This document shows positions 41,923 through 50,501 of a stretch of 64,000 nt of DNA, one piece after another. The notes under the pieces were generated by a model, which was given only the letters and a program-made list of their open reading frames with translations, was not told the DNA's origin and made no database searches. Position numbers and translations under genes: made by a program. How positions within the stretch are numbered: position 1 is the stretch's first letter; each line of letters starts with the position of its first letter. The DNA lies in the NCBI GenBank assembly GCA_963617275.1, contig CAVENX010000043.1, positions 5,757-69,756 on the forward strand. The letters run 5' to 3'. The stretch comes from Limivicinus sp963617275 (lineage in GTDB: Bacteria > Bacillota > Clostridia > Oscillospirales > Oscillospiraceae).

Positions 41923-42255
41923 ATGGGAAATGTAGTTTTGAATAATAAGCTGATCGGGGCAAGAATAATGCACCGCCGGAAAACGCGGGGGTATACGCAG
42001 GAACAGTTGTCAGAAAAGATCGGTTACTCGAAAAATCATTTATCAAGCGTTGAGCGGGGGATATGCGTTCCGACGACTCAGCTGATATTTAAAATATGCG
42101 CGGTGCTGGGAGAAACGCCTGACTATTACCTGATAGGCAGATCGAACAGCAAGACAAAGGAAATAGAAGCGCTTGTGGAAAGCTTACCGGAATCGGAACA
42201 GAAAATGGTCGCCATTCTTCTTAAAACATATATCGAAAACCGGCAGATAGTCTGA
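41923..42255 (+). CDS. XRE-family helix-turn-helix regulator beside the agr locus
   Basis: 110 residues from MGNVVLNNKLIGARIMH. The HTH is typical: RGYTQEQLSEKIGYSKNHLS then SVERGICVPTTQLIFKI. The remainder is a helical tail (LVESLPESEQKMVAILLKTY) often seen in clostridial regulators. It lies between the divergent agrBD genes and the response regulator and so may tune the quorum circuit. The chosen ATG follows GTGGTGAT; a longer frame from 41770 reads through the intergenic region. Confidence 0.85.
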   Translation: MGNVVLNNKLIGARIMHRRKTRGYTQEQLSEKIGYSKNHLSSVERGICVPTTQLIFKICAVLGETPDYYLIGRSNSKTKEIEALVESLPESEQKMVAILLKTYIENRQIV

Positions 42256-42338
42256 CGGCAGTTTTATAACATGATGCGATAAGAGTGATAAGATTTGGTT
42301 ATCTGTCGCTCTTTTTTATTTTATGGGCGGTGAAGGGC

Positions 42339-43037
42339 ATGAAAGTTCTGATATGCGATGATGACACCTATGCTTTGGAGCAGCTGCGTGAATATGTGCT
42401 TTATTATATGGAACAGCATTCAATCGCCTGCGAACTGACAGTTTCAGAGTCCTCCAAAAAGATAATGCGCGGGCGGGAAAGCTTTGATCTGGCTTTTCTG
42501 GACATTCAGATGGATGAAGTGGACGGGATTGCGCTTGCCAAGGAGCTGAGGCGGCGCAACGGCAAACTGGCGCTGTTTTTCATCACGAATTTTGAAGAAT
42601 ATCAGGACGACGCAATGGATCTGCGCGCTTTCAGATTTCTGCCGAAGCCCTTTGACTCACAGCGGCTGTTTGCCGGACTGGACAAGGCGATGGAATATAT
42701 CGACGGCGCTTACATTAACGTGATGCTCAACAGCAACGGCATATATAAGCGCTTTGCCGCGGACGATATACTTTATGTCAGGAGAGACAACAGAAAGGTC
42801 ATTCTCACTGCCAAAAACGGGATATTTGCCGCAAAGGAAAGCTTTGGCGGGCTGTGCGGCAGGCTGCCGGTGCGGTATTTCTTTCTGGTACATAACTCGT
42901 TCATTATAAATCTGCATTATGTGAAAACATATTGCTACTCCGAGCTGACCATGGTCAATGGAGAGAGAATTTCAATTGCGTCCCGCAAACAGGCGGCTTT
43001 CCGCAAGTTCTGGTTTGAGTACCTGAGGAGAAGATGA
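42339..43037 (+). CDS. LytTR-family response regulator (AgrA-like)
   Basis: 232 residues from MKVLICDDDTYALEQL. The receiver domain has acidic residues DDD near the start, phospho-acceptor Asp about 55 in LAFLDIQMDEVDG, and FLPKPFD. The LytTR DNA-binding domain follows (DDILYVRRDNRKVILTAKNG to NSFIINLHYV and ISIASRKQ). It should be phosphorylated by the kinase encoded next, with which it overlaps by 4 bp, and activate agrBD. GGTGAAGG precedes the ATG. Confidence 0.92.
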   Translation: MKVLICDDDTYALEQLREYVLYYMEQHSIACELTVSESSKKIMRGRESFDLAFLDIQMDEVDGIALAKELRRRNGKLALFFITNFEEYQDDAMDLRAFRFLPKPFDSQRLFAGLDKAMEYIDGAYINVMLNSNGIYKRFAADDILYVRRDNRKVILTAKNGIFAAKESFGGLCGRLPVRYFFLVHNSFIINLHYVKTYCYSELTMVNGERISIASRKQAAFRKFWFEYLRRR

Positions 43038-44377
43038 GTATGCTGAATATAGAGATATCACTGTTTATCTACATGATTGAAATGCTGATCGCATACTCGG
43101 TCTTTTCCCGCGTTTCCGACAGACGCCGAGGCAGTGCCGCAGTACTGCTTATCGGCGCGGCGATCTTCGCCTCCGGCTCTGCCGTTAATATCCTCTTTTC
43201 CAATACGGTCTGGATAAATGTCGCGTATACCATAGTAATGAACTTTCTCTTTGCGGTATCCTGCTTTAAGTTCAGACCCGGTACGGCGGCGATATACTCC
43301 GTGCTTATGGATCTGCTGTCCATAATATTTGAATTTATTACGGTTTTTCTCGTATCCTCACTGATAGGCGGCAATATAACAAATTATAATTCCGACGTGG
43401 GTATTCTGGCGATAGAGTCAGGCATCAGCAAGGTTTTGTACTTTGCGGCGTGCATACTGCTCCTGCGCCCGACGCTTGACCGCAGAAGCGGCGATCCGCC
43501 GATATCAGTCAGCTTTTTTCTCTATCCGATGATCACGCTCATAGTGCTGCTGGTGTTCTGGTATATCTGCGCCCACGGGATACTCAGCGATCAGCATAAG
43601 GTGCTGCTGGCGGATACAAGTCTGCTTCTGCTTGCGGGTACGGTGGTGCTGTACATAACCTTCCGGCACAGCGTTGAGAAAGACAGCGAATTGGCCATTG
43701 TAAGAAACGAGAACCGGATGCTCCAGACGGAGAAGGCGTACTACGATCTTATGAAGCATCAGAACGACCAGCTCATGATATACGCCCATGACGCTGGAAA
43801 GCATTTGTTTGCGATCCAGAGCCTCAATAACGATCCGGCGATAGCGGCATATCTGGAAAAATTGCTGGATCAGCTGAAAAATTACAGCAGGCTCTGCCAG
43901 AGCGGGAACAAGATACTTGATGTGATAATCAATAAATATGTGACCGAATGTCAGATGCTGGGCATAGACTTCGCGTTTGACGTACGCTCCTGCTGCCTGA
44001 AAACGATGAGCGAGACCGATCTGGTGGCGCTGCTCGGAAACCTTCTTGACAATGCGGTGGAGGCCGCGGAGCTGTCCGGAGAGAAAAAGGTCAGCCTTGA
44101 AAGCACGGTGAGGAACGGATATGACGTCATTGTAATCAGCAACAGCTGCGATAAAAAACCGACCGACGATCACGGCGGGCTTATAACGACAAAGAAAAAC
44201 GGGAAATATCACGGATACGGAATAAAAAGCATCCGCCGGACGCTGAAAAAGTACGGCGGCGATTTTGACTATGATTATGATGAAGTCAAGTGCGTTTTCA
44301 CGGCGACGGTCATGATCGGCCGGGCAGATGCAGGGCGCGGCGCGCCGGAGTACGCGCATACCGGGCAGCCGGCATAG
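43034..44377 (+). CDS. GHKL-type sensor histidine kinase (AgrC-like)
   Basis: 447 residues. Six or so membrane helices fill residues 1-210; a coiled segment leads to the phospho-acceptor box YAHDAGKHLFAI (His about 252). The ATPase part has the N-box NLLDNAVEAAE and the G-box KYHGYGIKSI. It should sense the cyclic peptide from agrBD outside the cell and phosphorylate the LytTR regulator. The start overlaps the regulator stop in ATGA; a second ATG is two codons later. Confidence 0.92.
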   Translation: MSMLNIEISLFIYMIEMLIAYSVFSRVSDRRRGSAAVLLIGAAIFASGSAVNILFSNTVWINVAYTIVMNFLFAVSCFKFRPGTAAIYSVLMDLLSIIFEFITVFLVSSLIGGNITNYNSDVGILAIESGISKVLYFAACILLLRPTLDRRSGDPPISVSFFLYPMITLIVLLVFWYICAHGILSDQHKVLLADTSLLLLAGTVVLYITFRHSVEKDSELAIVRNENRMLQTEKAYYDLMKHQNDQLMIYAHDAGKHLFAIQSLNNDPAIAAYLEKLLDQLKNYSRLCQSGNKILDVIINKYVTECQMLGIDFAFDVRSCCLKTMSETDLVALLGNLLDNAVEAAELSGEKKVSLESTVRNGYDVIVISNSCDKKPTDDHGGLITTKKNGKYHGYGIKSIRRTLKKYGGDFDYDYDEVKCVFTATVMIGRADAGRGAPEYAHTGQPA

Positions 44378-44396
44378 CTTCCCCGGTACGCAGCAA

Positions 44397-44435
44397 AGCG
44401 GCGCCCTCACGACCTGAAATCGAGAGAGCGCCGCT
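44397..44435. terminator. Terminator between the sensor kinase and SDR genes
   Basis: agcggcgc-ctc pairs with gag-gcgccgct, leaving small bulges, followed by gagtctgtcttttt on the plus strand. It lies between convergent genes. Confidence 0.6.
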
Positions 44436-44486
44436 GAGTCTGTCTTTTTCCCTTAATAATACTGATAAGCCGCTTTGACGCGGTGA

Positions 44487-45248
44487 TCATTTTATACCCT
44501 GCTGCCTGCACCAGATGTCCATGACGAGATTTACCGGCAGCAGCTTGACAAGGCGAACCTGCCGTCTTACCGGATGACCGAGTATAGAGACGGCTTTTTT
44601 CTTTTTTAGATCCTTCATCGCCTGCGCTGCCACTTCGTCCGGACCGTACCATTTATCCACATAGCGGATATATTCGTCATGATGTGCGGTCTTCTGGAAC
44701 TCCGTCTTTATCCAGCCGGGGCAGACGCACATGACGTGAACGCCGCTGCTTTTCAGCTCCCTGCCGATGGCGCGGGAGAAGCTGAGCACATAGCTTTTGC
44801 TTGCCCCGTATACTGCCTGATACGGCACGGGCTGCCACGCGGAGTTTGAACCCATGTTTATAATGCTGCTGCCCGGGCGCATATACGGCAGGCTCACGCG
44901 GCACATTCCGGTCAGGGCAAGTGCGTTGAGACGTGCGCTGGCAAGCAGCTTTTCCAGATCGTTTTCCGCGAACGGGCCGAACACGCCGCAGCCTGCGGCA
45001 TTTATCAGCAGGCAGATATCCGGCTTTTCCGCTTCGAGCATGGCCTTGTATTCGCCTATGCTCTCAGGCTCCGACAGATCGAGCGTTATCGGACGAATGC
45101 GGTTAGCGCACACGCCCTGAAGCTCCTCAAGGCGTTCTTTCCTTCTTGCGATAACCCATATCTCGTCATAGCGCCCCTCTTTGTCAACGGCGTAAACAAA
45201 CTCTCTCCCTATTCCGGCAGACGCGCCGGTTATCACTGCGATCCTCAT
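44487..45248 (-). CDS. Short-chain dehydrogenase/reductase
   Basis: 253 residues from MRIAVITGASAGIGREFVYA. The NAD(P)-binding TGASAGIG motif, LINAAGCGVFGPF, the catalytic Ser region INMGSNSAW and YGASKSYV with the YxxxK pair are all present. It is a cytoplasmic oxidoreductase of unknown substrate; a positively charged WVIARRKERLE segment after the second strand suggests NADPH. AGGAGGG precedes the ATG at 45248. It has no obvious functional link with the genes on either side. Confidence 0.9.
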   Translation of the reverse strand: MRIAVITGASAGIGREFVYAVDKEGRYDEIWVIARRKERLEELQGVCANRIRPITLDLSEPESIGEYKAMLEAEKPDICLLINAAGCGVFGPFAENDLEKLLASARLNALALTGMCRVSLPYMRPGSSIINMGSNSAWQPVPYQAVYGASKSYVLSFSRAIGRELKSSGVHVMCVCPGWIKTEFQKTAHHDEYIRYVDKWYGPDEVAAQAMKDLKKKKAVSILGHPVRRQVRLVKLLPVNLVMDIWCRQQGIK

Positions 45249-45440
45249 AATTTCCCTCCTGACGCATATTTTTCCCAATAATACCGCTTTCCGGCCGCGC
45301 CTGTCAACAGTATGCGGTCATATCCGCGCCGGACTGCTGCGTGGGGATGAAAAACGCAAAACCTAAAAATGCGTGTTCTGAAAAGAGAGTATATTAAAGA
45401 AACAAACGGAAGACGTGTCATATCGGATAAGGAGGCGGAT

Positions 45441-46139
45441 ATGCTTAAATCAACGGTTCTGACGTCAGCCGGGAGGGTACATGCCGCCGAGGGACGCTCC
45501 TGTGAGGATGTGGTGCTGACTATTGAGACGGAAAGTTTCTGCTTTTACGGTCTTGCAGACGGGCAGAGCAGAAAAAGATACTGCACGGAGGGCGCGTACA
45601 TAAGCCTTGCTGCGTCGGCGGAATATATCAGATCGAGCGGCGTGACCGCCTGCCGTGCGCAGCGGGATTTTTACGAACTGCAATACGCTCTGGCAAGGAC
45701 GATACGCGCAGGGCTGGAACGTGCGGCGGAAGAACATTCGGCGGATATTTTTGAGTTCGGTTCGACACTGATAGCGATGGCCATCGATCCCGTTTCCGGC
45801 AGATATGTGCTGGCGCATCTCGGCGACGGGCGCGTGGCGGGGGTGCGCGGCGGAGAAACAAGAAATCTCAGTCCGCCGGAAAACGGACTGTGCCTTAACC
45901 AGACATGGCTCACCACTTCCCCCGACGCCGCACGGCACATCAGGGTGTACTCGGGAAGCGTGGCAGCCTACGGCAGGATAATCATGATGAGCGACGGTGC
46001 GGACGGCGTGTTCCGGAGAGGCGAACGCCTCGGAAAAGCGGGACTTGCCGCAGACAGGAACAGTCAGGCGCTGCTTGAGTACATCGCAGAAAACCGCCCG
46101 GACGACGATTCCGCCTGTGTCATAATCGACTGCGATTAA
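45441..46139 (+). CDS. PP2C-family protein phosphatase
   Basis: 232 residues from MLKSTVLTSAGRVHAAEGRS. The PPM metal and core motifs can be traced: CED near residue 22, GLADGQS (Asp about 40), LAHLGDGRVAGVRGG, IIMMSDGADGVF and a late DDDSACVII. It should dephosphorylate Ser/Thr residues with Mn or Mg. AAGGAGG stands 5 bases before the ATG at 45441. It is convergent with a gene for a kinase-TIR protein with only 55 bp and a terminator between, so the pair probably forms a reversible phosphorylation switch. Confidence 0.85.
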   Translation: MLKSTVLTSAGRVHAAEGRSCEDVVLTIETESFCFYGLADGQSRKRYCTEGAYISLAASAEYIRSSGVTACRAQRDFYELQYALARTIRAGLERAAEEHSADIFEFGSTLIAMAIDPVSGRYVLAHLGDGRVAGVRGGETRNLSPPENGLCLNQTWLTTSPDAARHIRVYSGSVAAYGRIIMMSDGADGVFRRGERLGKAGLAADRNSQALLEYIAENRPDDDSACVIIDCD

Positions 46140-46155
46140 GCTATACAAAAGCCTG

Positions 46156-46185
46156 AAACCGTGAACATGGGGATGTTCACGGTTT
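46156..46185. terminator. Bidirectional terminator between PP2C and kinase-TIR genes
   Basis: A 13-bp stem aaaccgtgaacat / atgttcacggttt with a gggg loop and a T-run on the plus strand. It sits 16 bases past one stop and 9 bases before the other. Confidence 0.8.
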
Positions 46186-46194
46186 TTGCATCGT

Positions 46195-49100
46195 TCAGCC
46201 TATGACGGCTCTGCCCATTTCTATAAGCTCCTGTGCGGAATAGCGGTGAAAGCTGCCGAGTACGGGTCTGCTGCTATTGTCATTGTTGTAGTGTTGGGCA
46301 AATACGATAAAACTGTTGCCGAGCCTATCGAAGCCCACACAATTGCCCAATACCGCTTCCGCCGCGGCGCCGCCGTCGTCAAGAACGATAACGGCGGTCA
46401 TGGGGTAGACGGAGACGACCATCAGCTCATCGCCGATGAAGCCGCAATCAAAATATTTATACAGCGAATAGGAACCGAAACGTCCGCTCGATTCGACGCG
46501 GTTGAGGACATCGCCGCTGCGGGAGTATTCGGTGATACCACCGTCATCGACGGCAAACAGCCGCCCGGCAGGGGAAAGTACGAGCCTGTACAGATCGTAT
46601 TTATTGGGCGCGGCGTCGAGGTAAGCGGCAGCGTGACCGACGCTGATACTGCCGCCGTCAATGCCGCGTATGCACAGCGAAAGTGCGCTCGAGCCGTCGT
46701 CAGCCATGGTGCAGAGCAGGTACATGGCTTCGCCGCGCTCAATATCCCAGATATATGTATCCCACAACACCTCATGCGTCAATGCCGCGCCGGTATCCGG
46801 AAACGCGCCGGAGACGGAGAGAAAGCGGTTTCCGCCCCTGTCAAAAGCCACAAAAATACAGTCTTCTTCCGAGCCGCTTTTCAGCGCGAAGCGGATGTAC
46901 TTGTCCGTAACGCCGAGTGAGGACGGAGCAAACGAGCAGCCGCCGGGACAGGCATATACGGCGACGGTCGATACATCGGCGCTCCCCGGCGTCCATGAGC
47001 AAAGGCGTATTCCGCCGCTTTCCTCTGACGCGGCATAGTACATTCTGCCGCCAAAGAAAGCCGCGTCCTCAACGTGCAGGCTTTTGTCCGAGTATATCGG
47101 TTCCTCCGACAAAAGCGCGCTTTCGTCACGCAGGGACACTATATAAGATCCGAACTCGCCGGGGTTATACTCATAATCGTAGGAATAGTAGCGCGGAGTT
47201 GAGCGGAGATAGAAATATTCACCGTCGGCGGAGGAGCCTGAAAGAGAAATCTCCGTATCGGAATATCCGGCTTCGCCGCTTTCGGCAGACGGGAGCGTTA
47301 TGCCGGTGCAGGTGTTTTCGCGTGTATCGGTCACATAGAGCCTGCCTCCGTCAAGAAGTGCGAAGCGGCTCAGCGCGCCGCCGGATTCATACATGTAATT
47401 TATTATGTTCCCGCAGGTGTCGGAAGACATTGCAAGCTCGGTGAAATTATCATCATAGCTGCCTAACTCATATTTTACAACGGCATCCAGTGTGCGGACA
47501 AAAACATGTCCGCCGTCGGCAGGAATACAAACATCCTCAAGCTCCGGCAGGAAGTATTTCATTATGGCGGGAACTGTCTTTTCTGTGAAGTCAAACGATG
47601 TCATACAGCCGCTGCGGAGAATGGCGTATATGCCGTTTTCCGAAATCCTGCTGAAAATCACGGGTGAGCCGAAATCATACTTGCGCAGTTTTTCACCGGC
47701 ATTGAGATCAAGAAGCTCGCAGAAATCGGCAAACACAAAAGCCGCTGCCTTTGTGTGTACGCTCCCGTCGGTATAGTCTACAGGTTCTATGCGGTAGTCA
47801 TAGCCCACGCCGAACCTTTCTTCCTCAATGCAGCAGACGGTTTCGCCCTTTTCCAGATCGAATATAAACAGATTTGCCGCTCTTGAATCATTGAAGATGC
47901 CCTCGCCGATGTGCGCCGTCAAATCATAGGAGCTGCATCCGACAAGATAATTATCGATCACTTTTATCGCATTAATATAATCAGGCACGGTGACAACTTC
48001 GCTGACGGCGCCGGAGGAGAGGTCAAGATAAAAGATAGTGCTGAGCGCGCTTTCCTGAAAATTCAGGAGGGAATCCGAAAGCGAGAAAAACAGTCCCTTT
48101 TCATCTGGATCAAAAACGAGCAGCTCTTCGGTGTACTCAAATTCGGAAAATTTATCGTCAAGCAGATAGTTCTTTGATACCTCGCCTGTGCGGGTGTCCA
48201 TTACCGCAATGTAACAAGCCTTATTAAACGACTCGTCATACTCAGTATAAGTTACCGCGGCAAAACTGCCGTCGGACGAAAGAAGAAGCTCATGTATATA
48301 TTTATCGCTCAGCTGCGTCAGCTCACCCGATTCATAGTTCCAGCGGTAAAGCTTTGAATAGCTTAATATAAGCATCTCCGGTCTGTCCGGAATGAGCCGC
48401 TCAGTGGAAAAATCAAGCGGGCTGATGCCTTCCGATAAGTATACGGAATCAATGAGCCTGAAATCAATATCCCTTATGCAGACGCGCTTGTATTCATCTT
48501 CAAGCGTGAGAATATGCTCTCCGTCGCCGCAGGCGAGCATTTTATATACATTCTCCGAGGAAAAGCGTTTTACTGCCTTGAATGTGCTTTCATATCCGGG
48601 CATCACATACGCGCCGACGGCGTCTGCAAGGAGCTTTTCCGCATCGGCAAGCACGGGTCTGTCCTGCGTTTCGGAGGGCAGCGCACGCAGAGCAAGCTCT
48701 ATCGCGCCTGTTGTGTCGTCTGCCTCAAGACGCTTGCTTGCCTGTTCGGTGAGAAACATCGACTCGTTGATCAGCGCGGCTTCATACTCCTCCTCTATGC
48801 GCTTCGCCTGCTTGGCGATAGTGGAGGCTCTGTCGGCGGCGTATACGCCGAAAGCGGATGCGATGACTGCCATGACGGCGGCGGCGCTGGCGGCACGGCG
48901 CAGCCGGTATACTTTTTCCCGCTGCCGAAGGGAATCAAAGGTCGTGGAGAGCATGGGCGCGGCCAGCTTCAGAAGCGCATCGCCCCTTATCCTGCCAAGC
49001 ACCTCTTTAAGCGTTTTACCCCTTGCGTCCGCCGCGATAAGCAGATCGCCGCCCGGCGTTTCCTCAAGAAGCCGCGGCGGAAAGGACTGCTCCGGCTCTC

Positions 49101-50484
49101 CGCCGGTGAGAAGCGCCAGAACGCGTGAGCGGTCGTGATATTCAAGAAAAATGTCGATCTCCTCATTGACCCAGCGGGAATCGCCCGTGCCGGGAGAGCA
49201 GATGACAATGAGCCATTCCGAGTTTCTGAGCACTTCCCTGAGCTGCTTTGCATAGTCATAGCCGCTTGAAAGTTCGCCCTCGTCCACATAGCAGCGCCTG
49301 AACGGCCTGCGCACGGCGGAAATTTCTTTCGGGGCGCGGAAGCGCTCGAGCCGCTTCTGCACCTCAAGCGCGGCGCGGTTGTCAATATCGCCGTGCCGGT
49401 ATGAGATGAAAGCGCTGAAAGCGGTGTTTGAAAGGGGAGTGACCGTAAGGGGCAGAGCGTTGAGGAAAGCCTCGACGTCCTCAAGCATTTCATCTGCGGA
49501 GCGGTATCTCTCCGACGGTTCGTTTTCCAGCGCCTTTGCTATTATGCGCTGGAGCTTGTCCGTCAGGTGGCGCGGACAATTGATACGGTAGAGCTTCATC
49601 GCGTCGATGTATCTCCCGCTCCGGTTGGAAATAAGCTCGGAGGAGGTATATCTTTTCCCGGTCAGCAGGTTGAGGAGAACACAGCCCGCGGAATATATAT
49701 CCGCCGCCGGAGTCAGCACGAGTGTGCCGTCGTTGTGCAGAAGTATTTCGGGCGCGGCAAAGCCCTGCGTGACGAAAACGATACGGTCGGAAATCATGTC
49801 CGTATGCCCGTCCGTCAGCGGCCTTGCGCAGCCGAAATCTATCAGCGTGAGGATGCTTTCGCCTTCCGTGAGTGAGCCTTGTATAAAAATGTTGCCGGTC
49901 TGGACATCAAGATGCAGAAAGCCCGCGCCGTGTATTTCCTTCAGCGCATACAGAAGCTGCCGCACGACGGAAAAGCATTGGCGCAGAGGGAGCATCATGC
50001 GGCTTTTGACGCAGGAGGAAAGCGCTGTACCCTTGAGGGAAAGAGAATCCATTACGGTGAAAACGTTGCCGATGACGCGCCCGTCCCGACCGGGCAGAAC
50101 ACACTCCTCCCGCTGCGCGGATTCCTTGATGGGCAGGGCATGTATCGCGGTTCTGTAAAGGCTTTTGCTTATCGCTTCCTCGCGCAGCTGCATCGTCTTG
50201 CAAAGGAGCAGGTATTCTTCCGCTTCCGCACTCTCCGTCTCGGGTACGATCTCTCCGTCGTCGCGGCGGATAAAGTCGTGCGCGGCGCAGACGGGAAAGC
50301 ACTCCTTGAGAACGTAGTCAAACCCGTCGCTGACCGCCGTATCACCGGTTTTTGCATATCTGACGGCGGGATAAATAATACTGCCCCCGCCGAAACCTAT
50401 CGGCTCTCCGGATATTTCATATACGCTTCCGCTTTCAAAGCCTATTTTTGTGCCGGGCGGAAGCGGATGCCTTGTATCTCTCAT
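46195..50484 (-). CDS. Ser/Thr kinase-TIR-transmembrane-beta-propeller-like fusion protein
   Basis: 1429 residues from the ATG at 50484 (GAGGG 7 bases upstream). Residues about 20-345 are a complete protein kinase: glycine loop IGFGGGSIIYPA, Lys in YVLKECFP, HLDVQTGNIFI, DFGCARPL and GFAAPEI. Residues about 355-500 are a TIR domain: AFSAFISYRHGD, SEWLIVICSP and SRWVNEEIDIF with the Glu expected for NAD cleavage. A membrane helix follows at about 530-549, then a helical stretch rich in Ala and Glu. From about 620 on come many beta-strand repeats with DG turns, like a WD or propeller sensor. It is translationally close to the upstream HTH gene and convergent with a PP2C gene. Confidence 0.85.
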   Translation of the reverse strand: MRDTRHPLPPGTKIGFESGSVYEISGEPIGFGGGSIIYPAVRYAKTGDTAVSDGFDYVLKECFPVCAAHDFIRRDDGEIVPETESAEAEEYLLLCKTMQLREEAISKSLYRTAIHALPIKESAQREECVLPGRDGRVIGNVFTVMDSLSLKGTALSSCVKSRMMLPLRQCFSVVRQLLYALKEIHGAGFLHLDVQTGNIFIQGSLTEGESILTLIDFGCARPLTDGHTDMISDRIVFVTQGFAAPEILLHNDGTLVLTPAADIYSAGCVLLNLLTGKRYTSSELISNRSGRYIDAMKLYRINCPRHLTDKLQRIIAKALENEPSERYRSADEMLEDVEAFLNALPLTVTPLSNTAFSAFISYRHGDIDNRAALEVQKRLERFRAPKEISAVRRPFRRCYVDEGELSSGYDYAKQLREVLRNSEWLIVICSPGTGDSRWVNEEIDIFLEYHDRSRVLALLTGGEPEQSFPPRLLEETPGGDLLIAADARGKTLKEVLGRIRGDALLKLAAPMLSTTFDSLRQREKVYRLRRAASAAAVMAVIASAFGVYAADRASTIAKQAKRIEEEYEAALINESMFLTEQASKRLEADDTTGAIELALRALPSETQDRPVLADAEKLLADAVGAYVMPGYESTFKAVKRFSSENVYKMLACGDGEHILTLEDEYKRVCIRDIDFRLIDSVYLSEGISPLDFSTERLIPDRPEMLILSYSKLYRWNYESGELTQLSDKYIHELLLSSDGSFAAVTYTEYDESFNKACYIAVMDTRTGEVSKNYLLDDKFSEFEYTEELLVFDPDEKGLFFSLSDSLLNFQESALSTIFYLDLSSGAVSEVVTVPDYINAIKVIDNYLVGCSSYDLTAHIGEGIFNDSRAANLFIFDLEKGETVCCIEEERFGVGYDYRIEPVDYTDGSVHTKAAAFVFADFCELLDLNAGEKLRKYDFGSPVIFSRISENGIYAILRSGCMTSFDFTEKTVPAIMKYFLPELEDVCIPADGGHVFVRTLDAVVKYELGSYDDNFTELAMSSDTCGNIINYMYESGGALSRFALLDGGRLYVTDTRENTCTGITLPSAESGEAGYSDTEISLSGSSADGEYFYLRSTPRYYSYDYEYNPGEFGSYIVSLRDESALLSEEPIYSDKSLHVEDAAFFGGRMYYAASEESGGIRLCSWTPGSADVSTVAVYACPGGCSFAPSSLGVTDKYIRFALKSGSEEDCIFVAFDRGGNRFLSVSGAFPDTGAALTHEVLWDTYIWDIERGEAMYLLCTMADDGSSALSLCIRGIDGGSISVGHAAAYLDAAPNKYDLYRLVLSPAGRLFAVDDGGITEYSRSGDVLNRVESSGRFGSYSLYKYFDCGFIGDELMVVSVYPMTAVIVLDDGGAAAEAVLGNCVGFDRLGNSFIVFAQHYNNDNSSRPVLGSFHRYSAQELIEMGRAVIG

Positions 50485-50501
50485 TTCTCTGCCCTCACGC
50501 T

